Numbered from the stretch's first letter, positions 51,583 through 60,321 are shown. The stretch is DNA of 64,000 bases from Catenulispora sp. MAP5-51 (GCF_041261205.1 NZ_JBGCCH010000008.1:299483-363482), one strand, 5' to 3'. Made by a program: numbers and translations. The notes: generated from the sequence alone by a model not told the origin.

Positions 51583-52704
51583 TCAGGCTCCTTGCAAGGT
51601 GGGAATGAGGTGCGGAGGCCAGGCGGCATCGGGATCGCCGGCCGCGCCATCGGGCCGTGCGTCCCAATCCCACGGCGGATCCGGGATCTCCCGCCGCAGC
51701 ACCGGCGCGATCTCCGTCTGGAACCGCTCCAGCGACGCGCGGTGCTCGGCCGGGGTCAGGCCCGAGGGCTCGGCCTGCAGGTGCAGGACCGTGTGCCCGA
51801 ACTGCTCGTGGTAGCGGTGGACCTTCTCAAGGATCTGCTGCGGGCTGCCGATCAGCGCCGAGCTGCGGGTCACGAAGTCCTCCAGCGTCGGGAACACCGG
51901 CTCGATGCCCAGCCGCTTGGACATCGCCAGGTGGCCGGCGAACACCGGGGCGTAGCCGCGCAGCGCCTCCTGCGAGGTGGCCGCCGCATAGAAGCCGGCG
52001 GTGCCCGCACCGACTGCTGCTTTCGCGGGGTCGTGGCCGTGGAACACCCAGCGCTCGCGGTAGTAGCGGATCAGCTCGGCGTAGGGCTCGATCGGGTTGG
52101 TGACGTTCGCCGAGAAGAGCGGGTCGCCGTAGCGCGCGGCCAGGTCGACCGACTCCTCCGAGGTCGCGCTGCCGTGCCACACGCGGATCGGCTGCTGGAA
52201 CGGCCGGGGCCAGACCTCCGCGTCGGTGAGGGGCGGCCGGAACTTCGCGGCGGCCGTCACCTTGTCCTCGCGCCAGATCCGCCGGAACAGCTCGTAGGAC
52301 TCGGCGTTGCGTTCCCACTGGTCTTCCGGCGTGACATGGAACAGCTCGCGTTGCGCCGAGCCGTTTCCCTTGCCGATGATGAGTTCCAGCCGGCCGCCCG
52401 AGAGATGGTCGAGCGTCGCATAGTCCTCATACGCGCGCACCGGGTCCAGCAGGCTCAGCGTCGTCACGGCCGTGAACAGCTTGATCCGGCTGGTCTTCGC
52501 CGCGATGTGGCTGAGCACCACGGTCGGCGAGGAGGAGATGAACGGCCGCTCGTGCCGCTCGCCGACCCCGAAGCCGTCGAAACCCAGCTCCTCGGCGAGC
52601 ACCGCGGCGTCCACCACCTGCCGGAAGCGCTCGTTCGTCGGGACCTGCGCGCCGGTGGTCGGATCCGGGGCGTGCACGATCAGCGATATGGTCAGGAACC
52701 TCAT
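51583..52704 (-). CDS. luciferase-like (LLM class) flavin-dependent oxidoreductase
   Basis: 373 residues. ISLIVHAPDPTTG, FDGFGVGERHERPFISSSPTVVLSHIAAKTSRIKLFTAV, DHLSGGRLELIIGKGNG mark the LLM barrel with its flavin-binding strands. Overlaps the preceding NtaA-like gene by four bases (ATGA). Substrate unknown; the operon points to an organosulfur compound. Confidence 0.88.
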   Translation of the reverse strand: MRFLTISLIVHAPDPTTGAQVPTNERFRQVVDAAVLAEELGFDGFGVGERHERPFISSSPTVVLSHIAAKTSRIKLFTAVTTLSLLDPVRAYEDYATLDHLSGGRLELIIGKGNGSAQRELFHVTPEDQWERNAESYELFRRIWREDKVTAAAKFRPPLTDAEVWPRPFQQPIRVWHGSATSEESVDLAARYGDPLFSANVTNPIEPYAELIRYYRERWVFHGHDPAKAAVGAGTAGFYAAATSQEALRGYAPVFAGHLAMSKRLGIEPVFPTLEDFVTRSSALIGSPQQILEKVHRYHEQFGHTVLHLQAEPSGLTPAEHRASLERFQTEIAPVLRREIPDPPWDWDARPDGAAGDPDAAWPPHLIPTLQGA

Positions 52705-54083
52705 CGCACGGCCCCCGCCGGGACCGGCGCGGCGGTCTTGTTGGCCGCGCCCAGCCCCAGGTGCTCGCGCAGCGTCGTGCCCTCGTAGTCGGCGCGGTAC
52801 CGGCCGCGCTCCTGAAGGATCGGGACCACGCGGTCGGCGAACGCGTCCAGGCCGCCGGGGGTGACGTGCGGCACCAGGATGTAGCCGTCGGCGGCGTCGG
52901 CCTGCACCAGCTCGTCGATCTGCGTCGCGATGGTCTCGGCGGAGCCGATGAAGGACTGCCGCGAGGTCCTCTCGATCATCAGTTCCCTGATGGACAGGCC
53001 CTTCGCCTGGGCCTGCTCGCGGTATTCGCGCGCGACCGCGATGCGGTCCCGGTACATCCGATCGGCGGCGCGCCCCTTGGAGATCGAGTCGCCGGAGACA
53101 TCCGGGTCGACCTCCGGCAGCGGGCCGTCCGGGTCGTAGGCGCTCAGGTCCCGGTTCCACAGCTGCTCCAGGAACTTGATCGCGGTCTGTCCGCTCACCT
53201 GCGCCCGCCGCACCTCGACGGCCAGCTCCGCGGCCTCGGCGTCGGTGTCGCCGAGCACGAAGGTGGCGGCCGGCAGGATGAGCAGGTCCTCGGGCGTGCG
53301 GCCGTACTTGGGCAGGCGGCGCTTGACGTCGGTGTAGAACGCCTGGCCCGGCTCCAGCTGGCTGTGCCGCCCGAAGATGGCGTCGGCGGCCGCGGCCGCG
53401 AACTCCCGGCCGGCATCGGAGTCGCCGGCCTGGAAGATGACCGGACGGCCCTGCGGCGAGGTCGGGACGTTGAACCGGCCGGAGATGTCGAAGTGCCGGT
53501 CGTGGTGCTCGAACGTGCCGGCCTTGGGGTCGGAGAGGAAGACCCCTGATTCCTTGTCGGCCTCGATCCGGTAGCCGTCCCAGGAGTCGAACAGCTCCCA
53601 GGCGGTGCGCAGGAACGTCTCGGCGCGGTCGTACCGGTCCTGTTCGGCGAGGTAGCCGCCGCGCCGGAAGTTCTCGCCGGTGAAGGCGTCCCAGGAGGTG
53701 ACGACGTTCCAGGCGGCGCGCCCGGCGGACAGGTGGTCCAGCGAAGCGAACTGCCGGGCCACCTCGTAGGGCTCGTTGAAGGTGGAGTTGATGGTGCCGG
53801 TCAGGCCGATGCGCTCGGTGACGGCGGCCAGCGCCGCCAGCACGGTGAAGGTGTCGGGGCGGCCGACCACGTCCAGGTCGTAGATCTGGCCGCCCTGCTC
53901 GCGCAGCCGCAGGCCCTCGGCCAGGAAGACGAAGTCGAACTTGGCGCGCTCGGCGGTCTTGGCGAAGTGCGCGAAGGAGTCGAACTGGATGTGGCTGCCG
54001 GCGGCCGGGTCGCTCCACACCGTGGTGTTGTTGACGCCGGGGAAGTGCGCGGCCAGGTGGATCTGCTTCACGGGCTTGCTCAT
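52701..54083 (-). CDS. NtaA/SnaA/DszA-family monooxygenase
   Basis: 460 residues from ATG 54083 with GAGGAAG upstream; ATG 54125 would overlap the preceding gene and is less likely. Typical of the NtaA/SnaA/DszA/YtnJ family: KQIHLAAHFPGVNNTTVW, FDFVFLAEGLRLREQGGQ, GTINSTFNEPYEVARQFASLDHLS, GRAAWNVVTSWDAFTGENF. FMNH2-dependent; known members cleave C-N or C-S bonds (nitrilotriacetate, dibenzothiophene sulfone, S-alkyl cysteine derivatives). Central enzyme of the sulfur operon. Confidence 0.9.
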   Translation of the reverse strand: MSKPVKQIHLAAHFPGVNNTTVWSDPAAGSHIQFDSFAHFAKTAERAKFDFVFLAEGLRLREQGGQIYDLDVVGRPDTFTVLAALAAVTERIGLTGTINSTFNEPYEVARQFASLDHLSAGRAAWNVVTSWDAFTGENFRRGGYLAEQDRYDRAETFLRTAWELFDSWDGYRIEADKESGVFLSDPKAGTFEHHDRHFDISGRFNVPTSPQGRPVIFQAGDSDAGREFAAAAADAIFGRHSQLEPGQAFYTDVKRRLPKYGRTPEDLLILPAATFVLGDTDAEAAELAVEVRRAQVSGQTAIKFLEQLWNRDLSAYDPDGPLPEVDPDVSGDSISKGRAADRMYRDRIAVAREYREQAQAKGLSIRELMIERTSRQSFIGSAETIATQIDELVQADAADGYILVPHVTPGGLDAFADRVVPILQERGRYRADYEGTTLREHLGLGAANKTAAPVPAGAVR

Positions 54084-54096
54084 GATGGGCTCTTCC

Positions 54097-55368
54097 TCAG
54101 CTTCCTTGGTGTCCGGCGCTGGCACCGGCCCCGGCCCCGACTGCCGTCGGGGCGGGATCGTCGTCGGCGGCGACGGCGTAACGGCTGGCGGGCCGCGACA
54201 GCCCCAGGTGCCCGCGCAGGGTCGAGGCCTGATACGCGGTACGGAACAAGCCGCGGGCCTGGAGTTCCGGGACCAACTCGCGGGTGATCCGGGTCAGGTC
54301 GTGCGGCAGCGCCGCCGGGCGCAGCCGGTAGCCGGTCAACCCGGCGTGCCGCCAGTCGGCCAGCAGGTCGGCCAGTTCCGAGGCGGTTCCGGCGAAGATG
54401 TGCGCGTCGCTGGTGTACGGCGTGCCGGCCGCCTCGTCCAGCCGGGCCCGGCGCTCCTCGGCGGCGGCGGTCGTCTCGTCGAGGAAGACCACGAGGTCGC
54501 CGAAGACGTGCAGCCTTTGCGAAGCCCGGCCCGCGAACTCCTGCTCGCGCCGGATCTCGGCGACGATCGCGGCCGCGCCGTCCCGGTCGTGCGGGGTGAC
54601 GAAGCCGACGTCGGCGGCGCGCGCGATGAGCTGGTAGGGGATCGTCGCGTGGCCGAGCGCGGTGACCACCGGCTGGCCCTGCGGCGGGCGCGGCGTGATC
54701 GAGGGCCCCCGCACGTCGAACCAGTCGCCCTCGAAGTCGATGTGGTGCAGCTTGGCGCGGTCGACGAACCGGCCGGTGGCGGCGTCGCGGATCTCGGCGT
54801 CGTCCTCCCAGCTGTCCCACAGCCGCCGCACCACCTCGACGTAGTCGGCCGCCTCGCTGAAGTGCTCGGCGATGCGCGCCTGGACCTCGTCGGTGTTGAT
54901 GTCCGCCAGGACCACCGGCTCGGTGGTGCGGCGGCCGATGAGCGCGTACTCGTGCGGCTTGGCCGATATCTGGATCCGCAGCCCGGCCCGGCCGCGCGCG
55001 GCGTAGTCCAGCGTGGCCACCGCCTTGGACAGGTGGAAGGGCTCGGTGTGGGTGGACACGACGGTCGGCACGATCCCGATGCGCGAGGTGGCCGGCGCGG
55101 TCCGGGCCGCTGTCAGCACCGCGTCCAGGCGGCCGCGGACCTGGTCCACCCGGTCGTCGACGTCATTGAAGTCAGTGCTCTGGATCCCGAAGGAGTCCTC
55201 GATGGTGACGAAGTCGAGCAGGCCTTCCTCGGCCTCGGCGACCAGGTCGGACCAGTAGGCGCCGGTGAACAGCTCGGCGGGGCGGGCGTCCGGCTCGCGC
55301 CAGGCGGCCGGGTGCCAGCCCGCGCCGTCCAGGGCGACGGCCAGGTGCAGCAAGGGATCGGGGGACAT
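54097..55368 (-). CDS. NtaA-like flavin-dependent monooxygenase
   Basis: 423 residues from ATG 55368; a longer in-frame start at 55494 would overlap the leader peptide. LHLAVALDGAGWHPAAWR is the NtaA-type N-terminus; GLLDFVTIEDSFG, IGIVPTVVSTHTEPFHLSKAVATLDYAARGRAGLRIQIS, ITPRPPQGQPVVTALGHATIPYQLIARAADVGFVT follow. First structural gene of the - operon, about 100 bases after a cysteine leader peptide. Its C-terminal 30 residues are Gly/Ala-rich (VGAGAGASAGHQ). Confidence 0.88.
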   Translation of the reverse strand: MSPDPLLHLAVALDGAGWHPAAWREPDARPAELFTGAYWSDLVAEAEEGLLDFVTIEDSFGIQSTDFNDVDDRVDQVRGRLDAVLTAARTAPATSRIGIVPTVVSTHTEPFHLSKAVATLDYAARGRAGLRIQISAKPHEYALIGRRTTEPVVLADINTDEVQARIAEHFSEAADYVEVVRRLWDSWEDDAEIRDAATGRFVDRAKLHHIDFEGDWFDVRGPSITPRPPQGQPVVTALGHATIPYQLIARAADVGFVTPHDRDGAAAIVAEIRREQEFAGRASQRLHVFGDLVVFLDETTAAAEERRARLDEAAGTPYTSDAHIFAGTASELADLLADWRHAGLTGYRLRPAALPHDLTRITRELVPELQARGLFRTAYQASTLRGHLGLSRPASRYAVAADDDPAPTAVGAGAGASAGHQGS

Positions 55369-55469
55369 GCTGGATCGCTTTCTGTGCGGGGGTGCGCGAA
55401 CTGCCCGAGGCGCGGAGGGCGCGGTCGGCACAGGAGTGATGCGCGGGTGCGTCGAGGAGGAGGGCAGAC

Positions 55470-55559
55470 TCAGAAACGCGGCAGCGCGGGACACAGGGCG
55501 CTGGCGATGCGCTGCAGGTCGATGTGGCGCCGCGAGTAATAGCCGGTGGCCGTGGGCAA
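55470..55559 (-). CDS. cysteine-type leader peptide of the monooxygenase operon
   Basis: A 29-residue reading frame from TTG 55559 (GGAGG eight bases upstream) or 32 residues from GTG 55568. It contains SRRHIDLQRIASALCP, the signature of the short leader peptides found before sulfur-metabolism genes of actinobacteria, and a single Cys codon near its end. Known use: ribosome stalling at Cys codons under cysteine shortage alters downstream expression by attenuation-like control (established for related leaders; mechanism here inferred). It ends 101 bases before the first structural gene. Confidence 0.8.
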   Translation of the reverse strand: MPTATGYYSRRHIDLQRIASALCPALPRF

Positions 55560-55602
55560 CGCCTTCACCTCCCTCGCTGTCAGGACCTAATCCCTATTGA
55601 GA

Positions 55603-55638
55603 TACTGGGGATAGTAGAGCACGTGCGGCGTTCGTCAA
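55603..55638 (-). promoter_or_regulatory. promoter and ATCCCCAGTA motif of the - sulfur operon
   Basis: Read on -, TTGACG (55633-55638) is the -35, TACTAT (55611-55616) the -10 after a 16-base spacer, and ATCCCCAGTA (55603-55612) overlaps the -10 and runs into the start point region. The same ATCCCCAGTA stands just after the putative -10 of the + sulfur operon, so it is a candidate shared operator. Confidence 0.68.
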
Positions 55639-55652
55639 GAAGATCGCGGCGA

Positions 55653-56372
55653 TCAGTCCGCATCGCGGACGGGGACGAGGTACCCGGCGAACACGAGCCT
55701 GCGCCGCAGCCGGAAACCGAGCGCCTCGTAGAGCCGGATCGCATTGGCGTTCGCGCCGGAGGCGTGCAGGAACGGCGTCTCGCCGCGCTCGACGATGCCG
55801 TGCGCGACGGCGTGCACCAGCCGCGTGGCCAGGCCTTCGCCCCGGAAGGCGGCGTCGGTGCACACCGCGCTGATCTCGGTGAAGCCCGGCGGGCGCAGAC
55901 GCTCGCCGGCCATCGCGATCAGCCGGCCCTGGCGGCGGATGCCCAGGTAGGTGCCCATCTCGACGGTCCTCGGCAGGAACGGCCCGGGGTTGGTCCGCTC
56001 GATGAGCGCGAGCATCTCCGGCACGTCCGCGGCGCCGAGCCGGACGGCCTCCGGATCCGGCGCGGCGGCCACGGCCTCGGCGACCATCTGGACTCCCGGC
56101 ACGTCCAGGACCTGCTCCCAGTCCGGCGGCGGCGTCGCGGTGGCCCCGGCGATCCCCAGCCGGCCGCCGGGGCCGAGCAGCTTGGCGGCGTCGCGCCAGT
56201 CCTGCTCGCCGGGATCCGGCGGCAGGGCGACGAAGACGGAGACCTCGGGGTCGTAGCGCAGCACCGCGCCGACCGATTCGGCGAACCGGGCATGGGCTCC
56301 GAGCAGCGCGGCGCGGGCCGGATCGTCCAAGACGTGAGACGGGACTGACGGATCAGCGGACTTTGTTGGCAT
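55653..56372 (-). CDS. GNAT-family N-acetyltransferase (FR47-like)
   Basis: 239 residues from ATG 56372. The N-terminal half is divergent; the C-terminal half is a GNAT domain: EMLALIERTNPGPF, YLGIRRQGRLIAMAGERL, ISAVCTDAAFRGEGLATRLVHAVAHGIVERGETPFLHA and NANAIRLYEALGFRLRRR, giving the acetyl-CoA site RGEGLA. In the B. subtilis S-alkylcysteine system an N-acetyltransferase protects the amino acid before oxidation, so this gene may play that part. It lies between the two sulfur promoters. Confidence 0.87.
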   Translation of the reverse strand: MPTKSADPSVPSHVLDDPARAALLGAHARFAESVGAVLRYDPEVSVFVALPPDPGEQDWRDAAKLLGPGGRLGIAGATATPPPDWEQVLDVPGVQMVAEAVAAAPDPEAVRLGAADVPEMLALIERTNPGPFLPRTVEMGTYLGIRRQGRLIAMAGERLRPPGFTEISAVCTDAAFRGEGLATRLVHAVAHGIVERGETPFLHASGANANAIRLYEALGFRLRRRLVFAGYLVPVRDAD

Positions 56373-56383
56373 GCTGATGACCG

Positions 56384-56399
56384 TACACAATCCCCAGTA
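56384..56399 (+). promoter_or_regulatory. putative promoter and ATCCCCAGTA motif of the + sulfur operon
   Basis: TACACA (56384-56389) is a weak -10, preceded 16 bases earlier by TTTGTT. ATCCCCAGTA lies at 56390-56399, exactly as in the divergent operon. The -35 overlaps the 5' end of the GNAT gene. Promoter elements are poor matches; the shared decamer is the stronger evidence. Confidence 0.55.
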
Positions 56400-56426
56400 G
56401 TTCCATAGGCATGGTCTCGACTGTAG

Positions 56427-56462
56427 AGATTTCGAAGACAGTGCAGATTTCGAAGACAGTAC
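56427..56462 (+). repeat. two 18-bp direct repeats upstream of the + leader peptide
   Basis: AGATTTCGAAGACAGTGC (56427-56444) followed at once by AGATTTCGAAGACAGTAC (56445-56462), then AGAT. With the preceding ACTGT at 56420-56424 they form ACTGT/ACAGT pairs. They lie between the shared decamer and the leader peptide, in relatively AT-rich DNA, and may be a regulator site. Confidence 0.75.
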
Positions 56463-56502
56463 AGATCGTGCCCCGGGTCTGAGCGAAGGCGAGGTGACCC
56501 GC

Positions 56503-56601
56503 GTGCAGTCCCCGTACTCCCAACTCCGGGTCGTCCGGCGCCATGTCGACCTGCTTCGAGTCAACAGCGCGCTGTGTCCGGGTGACGTCCCGGTCTGCTG
56601 A
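56503..56601 (+). CDS. cysteine-type leader peptide of the ABC transporter operon
   Basis: 32 residues from GTG 56503 (GAGGTGA eight bases upstream). Contains RRHVDLLRVNSALCP and ends GDVPVC, so the last codon before stop is a second Cys. It shares the motif (S/V)RRH(I/V)DLxR(I/V)xSALCP with the leader on the other strand at 55470. Stop is 47 bases before the first permease. Same inferred role: sensing cysteine through translation and controlling the downstream operon. Confidence 0.82.
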   Translation: MQSPYSQLRVVRRHVDLLRVNSALCPGDVPVC

Positions 56602-56648
56602 CCGGTTGCCGTTCTTTGTCCCGCCTCGCCCTCGAAGGCACACATACC

Positions 56649-57575
56649 ATGGCTTCTGACGAACAACTCCTCGCTGCCCGTCTGGTGGCACCGCGCCGCC
56701 CCGGACTGTGGATCTCCGCCGCGTTCCTGCTGGTGCTGGCCGCGATGCTGGTCCACACGCTGATCACCAACAAACGCTTCCAATGGCCGGTGGTCCGCGG
56801 CTACTTCTTCGAGCGCTCGGTCGTGCACGGCCTGGAGCTCACCGTCTGGCTGACCGGCGCGGTGCTGGTCACCGGCTACCTCATCGGCACCGCGGTGGCC
56901 GCCGCGCGGCTGTCGAAGAACCCGATCCTGAAGTCCCTCGGCTTCGGTTTCGTCTGGCTCATCCGCTCGGTGCCGATGCTGGTCCAGCTGCTGTTCTGGT
57001 ACGAGCTCGCCTCGCTGTACCCCAAGCTGTCGCTGGGGATCCCGTTCGGTCCGGAGTTCGCCACGTTCAAGACCGCGCACCTGTTCGGCGGGATCCTCGC
57101 CGCCTACGTCGCGCTGAGCCTGGACGTCGCGGCGTTCTCCGCCGAGATCATCCGCGGCGGCATCCTGGCGGTGCCGGCCGGCCAGGTCGAGGCGGCGCAG
57201 GCGCTGGGGCTCGGGCGCGGCCGGATCTTCCGGCGGATCGTGCTGCCGCAGGCGATGCCGGCGATCGTGCCGGCCTCGGGCAACCTGCTGATCGGGATGC
57301 TCAAGGCGACCTCGATCGTCAGCGTCATCGCGGTGCAGGACCTGCTCTACTCGGCGCAGCTCATCTACAACGAGAACTTCCAGATCATCCCGCTGCTGCT
57401 GGTGGCCACGCTGTGGTACATCGTCCTGACCACCGTGCTGTCGGTCGGGCAGTACTTCGTCGAACGGCGCTACGCCCGCGGGAGCAGCCGCCGCGGCGAG
57501 GGCTTCGGCACGCTGTTCCGGCGCAACCTGCCGCTGTTCGGCGGGGTCGGCCTGGCCACCGGGAGCGGGTCGTGA
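56649..57575 (+). CDS. polar amino-acid ABC transporter permease (system 1)
   Basis: 308 residues. Five to six membrane helices with the HisMQ-type fold: LTVWLTGAVLVTGYLIGTAVAAARLS, FVWLIRSVPMLVQLLFWYEL, and the EAA loop EAAQALGLGRGRIFRRIVLPQAMPAIVP. A basic N-terminal segment precedes the first helix. It follows the leader peptide and overlaps the ATPase gene (GTGA). The importer probably brings in cystine or an S-substituted cysteine. Confidence 0.9.
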   Translation: MASDEQLLAARLVAPRRPGLWISAAFLLVLAAMLVHTLITNKRFQWPVVRGYFFERSVVHGLELTVWLTGAVLVTGYLIGTAVAAARLSKNPILKSLGFGFVWLIRSVPMLVQLLFWYELASLYPKLSLGIPFGPEFATFKTAHLFGGILAAYVALSLDVAAFSAEIIRGGILAVPAGQVEAAQALGLGRGRIFRRIVLPQAMPAIVPASGNLLIGMLKATSIVSVIAVQDLLYSAQLIYNENFQIIPLLLVATLWYIVLTTVLSVGQYFVERRYARGSSRRGEGFGTLFRRNLPLFGGVGLATGSGS

Positions 57576-58372
57576 CCGGCGGCGGGATCGGCGACGTGGC
57601 CGGGGACGGGACCGGACCGCTGGTGCGGGTCAGGGGCCTGAGGAAGAGCTTCGGCGCGCACCGGGTGCTCGACGGCGTCGACCTGGACGTCGCCGAGGGG
57701 TCGGTGACGGTGCTGCTCGGGCCGTCCGGGTCGGGCAAGTCCACGCTGCTGCGCTGCGTGAACCACCTGGAGCGGCCGGACGCCGGCTTCGTCGAGGTGG
57801 CCGGGGCCGTCGTCGGCTACCGGTACCGCGACGGCCGGCTGCACGAACTCCGGGCCCGCGAGATCACCAAGCAGCGCACGCAGGTCGGCATGGTCTTCCA
57901 GCAGTTCAACCTGTTCCCGCACCTCACGGTGCTGGAGAACCTCGTAGAGGCGCCGGTGGCGGTGCGCGGCGCGGCCAGGGCGCAGGCGGCGGCCAAGGCG
58001 GGCGAACTGCTGGACCGGGTCGGCCTGGCCGGGAGGGAGAGCGCCTATCCCCGCGAACTGTCCGGCGGCCAGCAGCAGCGCGTGGCCATCGCGCGGGCGC
58101 TGGCCATGGAGCCGCGGCTGCTGCTGTTCGACGAGCCGACCTCGGCGCTGGACCCCGAGCTGGTCGGCGAGGTGCTTGGAGTGATCCGGGACCTGGCGGC
58201 CGGCGGCATGACGATGATCATCGTCACCCACGAGATCGGCTTCGCCCGGGAGGTCGCCGACCAGGCGGTGTTCCTGGACGGCGGCCGGATCGTCGAGGCC
58301 GGCGCGCCCGCCGACGTTCTGGACCGGCCGGGCAACGACCGTGCGCGGGCGTTCCTGTCCGCAGTGCTTTAG
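57572..58372 (+). CDS. polar amino-acid ABC transporter ATPase (system 1)
   Basis: 266 residues from GTG 57572. Walker A GPSGSGKST, Q-loop FQQFNLFPHLTV, signature LSGGQQQRVAIARAL, Walker B LLLFDEP, switch His in VTHEIGFA. GlnQ/TcyN-like. Energises the system 1 permease. The Q-loop and signature are those of amino-acid importers rather than sulfonate importers. Confidence 0.93.
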   Translation: MTGGGIGDVAGDGTGPLVRVRGLRKSFGAHRVLDGVDLDVAEGSVTVLLGPSGSGKSTLLRCVNHLERPDAGFVEVAGAVVGYRYRDGRLHELRAREITKQRTQVGMVFQQFNLFPHLTVLENLVEAPVAVRGAARAQAAAKAGELLDRVGLAGRESAYPRELSGGQQQRVAIARALAMEPRLLLFDEPTSALDPELVGEVLGVIRDLAAGGMTMIIVTHEIGFAREVADQAVFLDGGRIVEAGAPADVLDRPGNDRARAFLSAVL

Positions 58373-58411
58373 CAAACTTCTGATATCTGACCCTCTGAAG
58401 GGACCACTTCC

Positions 58412-59413
58412 GTGACGACCCCCGGCCGGCTGGGCCATTTCTCAAAACCAGGCCGTCGATCGCCCCTTGCCGCTTTCGCCGCGGCCGCCATTCTCGCGCT
58501 GACCGCGGCCTGCGGTTCGGCCTCGTCCACGGCCCCGGCCTCGAAGGCGGTGGCCGGTGCGCCGGTGGCCGCCGAGGGCAGTACTTCGGCCTCGCTCCCG
58601 ACGCAGGATGTCATGTCCGGAATCCAGACCGATCCCGCGCTGAAGGCCGAACTGCCCGCGGCCATCGCCGCGCGGGGCACCCTGTTGCTGGGCACCACAC
58701 AGCCCACCGGCCTGGCCGGCCTTCCCCACGACGGCGTGTCCGGCGGGAAGGAAGTGGGCCTGGACGTCGACCTGCGCAACGCGATAGCCAAGAAGCTCGG
58801 CGTCACCTGGGACACCCAGTACGGCACGTTCCAGACCATCATCCCGGGCACCCAGAACGGCAAGTTCGACGTCGGCTGGGGCAACTTCGGGGTCACCAAG
58901 GCGCGCGAGCAGATCGTCGACTTCGCCACGTACCTCACCGACGGCCAGTCCTTCCTCGGCGCGTCGAGCGTGTCCGCCGACAAGATCAGCACCCTGACGG
59001 ATCTGTGCGGCTACACGGTCGCGACCAGTCCCGGCTCGACGTTCCAGCAGATCCTCACCAACGGCGCGGCCAAGTGCGCGGCGGCCGGCAAGAAGCCGTA
59101 CCAGGTCCAGTACTTCTCCGACAGCGCCCCGATCTTCCTGGGCCTGGCCAACGGGAAGATCGACGTGATGTTCGGCCCGACGCTGAGCGTGAAGTACGAC
59201 GCCGGGCACGTGCCGGGCACCAAGTTCCTCGGCCAGATCAGCTCCACGCCGGTCGGGGTGGTCACGGCGAAGGGTTCGCCGCTGGCCAAGCCGATCTCCG
59301 ACGCGGTGAACGCGCTGATCGCCGACGGCAGCTACGCGAAGATCTTCGCCAAGTGGGGCGTCACCGACACCGAGGTGAAGGCTTCGCAGGTGAACCCGGA
59401 TCCGAGCTTGTGA
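58412..59413 (+). CDS. substrate-binding lipoprotein (system 1)
   Basis: 333 residues from GTG 58412. Lipoprotein signal with lipobox LTAAC, Cys34 lipidated. Periplasmic-binding-protein fold (SBP_bac_3): GLDVDLRNAIAKKLGVTW, GKFDVGWGNFGVTKAREQIVDFATYL, DLCGYTVATSPGST, GLANGKIDVMFGPTLS, DAVNALIADGSYAKIFAKWG. Two cysteines in the second lobe (DLCGY and AAKCAA) could form a disulfide. Binds an amino acid-like sulfur substrate by inference. Confidence 0.9.
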   Translation: MTTPGRLGHFSKPGRRSPLAAFAAAAILALTAACGSASSTAPASKAVAGAPVAAEGSTSASLPTQDVMSGIQTDPALKAELPAAIAARGTLLLGTTQPTGLAGLPHDGVSGGKEVGLDVDLRNAIAKKLGVTWDTQYGTFQTIIPGTQNGKFDVGWGNFGVTKAREQIVDFATYLTDGQSFLGASSVSADKISTLTDLCGYTVATSPGSTFQQILTNGAAKCAAAGKKPYQVQYFSDSAPIFLGLANGKIDVMFGPTLSVKYDAGHVPGTKFLGQISSTPVGVVTAKGSPLAKPISDAVNALIADGSYAKIFAKWGVTDTEVKASQVNPDPSL

Positions 59414-60321
59414 TGGGGCTCTCCGCCGAATCCGTCGAATCCGTGGGGACTGCCGCGACCTCCGCAGCCTTTGGGAGCCCCTCGCCGGAACTGAGCGCGC
59501 AGCGCGTCATCCCGCTCCGCCATCCGGGCCGCTGGATCGCGACCATCGCAGTGCTCATCGTCGCCGCGCAGTTCGTGCACGGCCTGGCGACCAACCCGTT
59601 CTACCAATGGGGCCGCTTCGGCTACTGGTTCGCGCGGCCGGTCATCCTGCGCGGTCTGTGGGTCACGCTGGAGGTCACCGCGCTCTCGGCGGTGCTGGGG
59701 CTGCTCGGCGGCGTCGTGTTGGCGCTCGCGCGGCTGTCGCACAATCCGGTGCTGCGCACGATCAGCTGGGTCTATATCTGGCTGTTCCGCTCGGTCCCGC
59801 TGATCGTGGTGCTGCTGATCCTGTTCAACTTCAGCGCGCTCTACAGGACCCTGAGTCTGGGCGTGCCGTTCGGGCCGAGCTTCTTCCGCTTCGACGAGAA
59901 CAAGCTGGCCACCGAACTCGTCGTGGCCACGATCGGGCTGAGCCTGAACGAGGCCGCCTACGCCGCCGAGGTGGTGCGCGGCGGGATCGTCTCGGTGGGC
60001 CGCGGGCAGCGGGAGGCGGCCGCCGCGCTCGGGCTGCCGAAGTGGTACCAGTTCCGGCGGATCGTGCTGCCGCAGGCGCTGCGCGCGATCGTGCCGGCCT
60101 ATGTCAATCAGCTGATCGGACTGATCAAGGGCACGTCGCTGGTGTTCTACGTCTCGCTGCTGGACCTGTTCGGCCAGGTGCAGACGATGAGCAGCACCTA
60201 TCCCGGGGACGTGGTGCCGCTGCTGCTGGTGGCGACGGCCTGGTACGTGATCCTGACCAGCCTGGTGTCGCTGGCGCAGTACGGGATCGAGCGCCGGCTG
60301 CGGGCGGGGGAGCGCCGATGA
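59413..60321 (+). CDS. polar amino-acid ABC transporter permease (system 2)
   Basis: 302 residues from ATG 59413 (overlaps the previous stop, TGATG). HisMQ-type: LWVTLEVTALSAVLGLLGGVVLALARLS, YIWLFRSVPLIVVLLILFN, EAA loop REAAAALGLPKWYQFRRIVLPQALRAIVP. Paralogous to the system 1 permease, so the locus carries two importers made by duplication. Ser/Glu-rich N-terminal 35 residues before the first helix. Confidence 0.9.
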   Translation: MGLSAESVESVGTAATSAAFGSPSPELSAQRVIPLRHPGRWIATIAVLIVAAQFVHGLATNPFYQWGRFGYWFARPVILRGLWVTLEVTALSAVLGLLGGVVLALARLSHNPVLRTISWVYIWLFRSVPLIVVLLILFNFSALYRTLSLGVPFGPSFFRFDENKLATELVVATIGLSLNEAAYAAEVVRGGIVSVGRGQREAAAALGLPKWYQFRRIVLPQALRAIVPAYVNQLIGLIKGTSLVFYVSLLDLFGQVQTMSSTYPGDVVPLLLVATAWYVILTSLVSLAQYGIERRLRAGERR

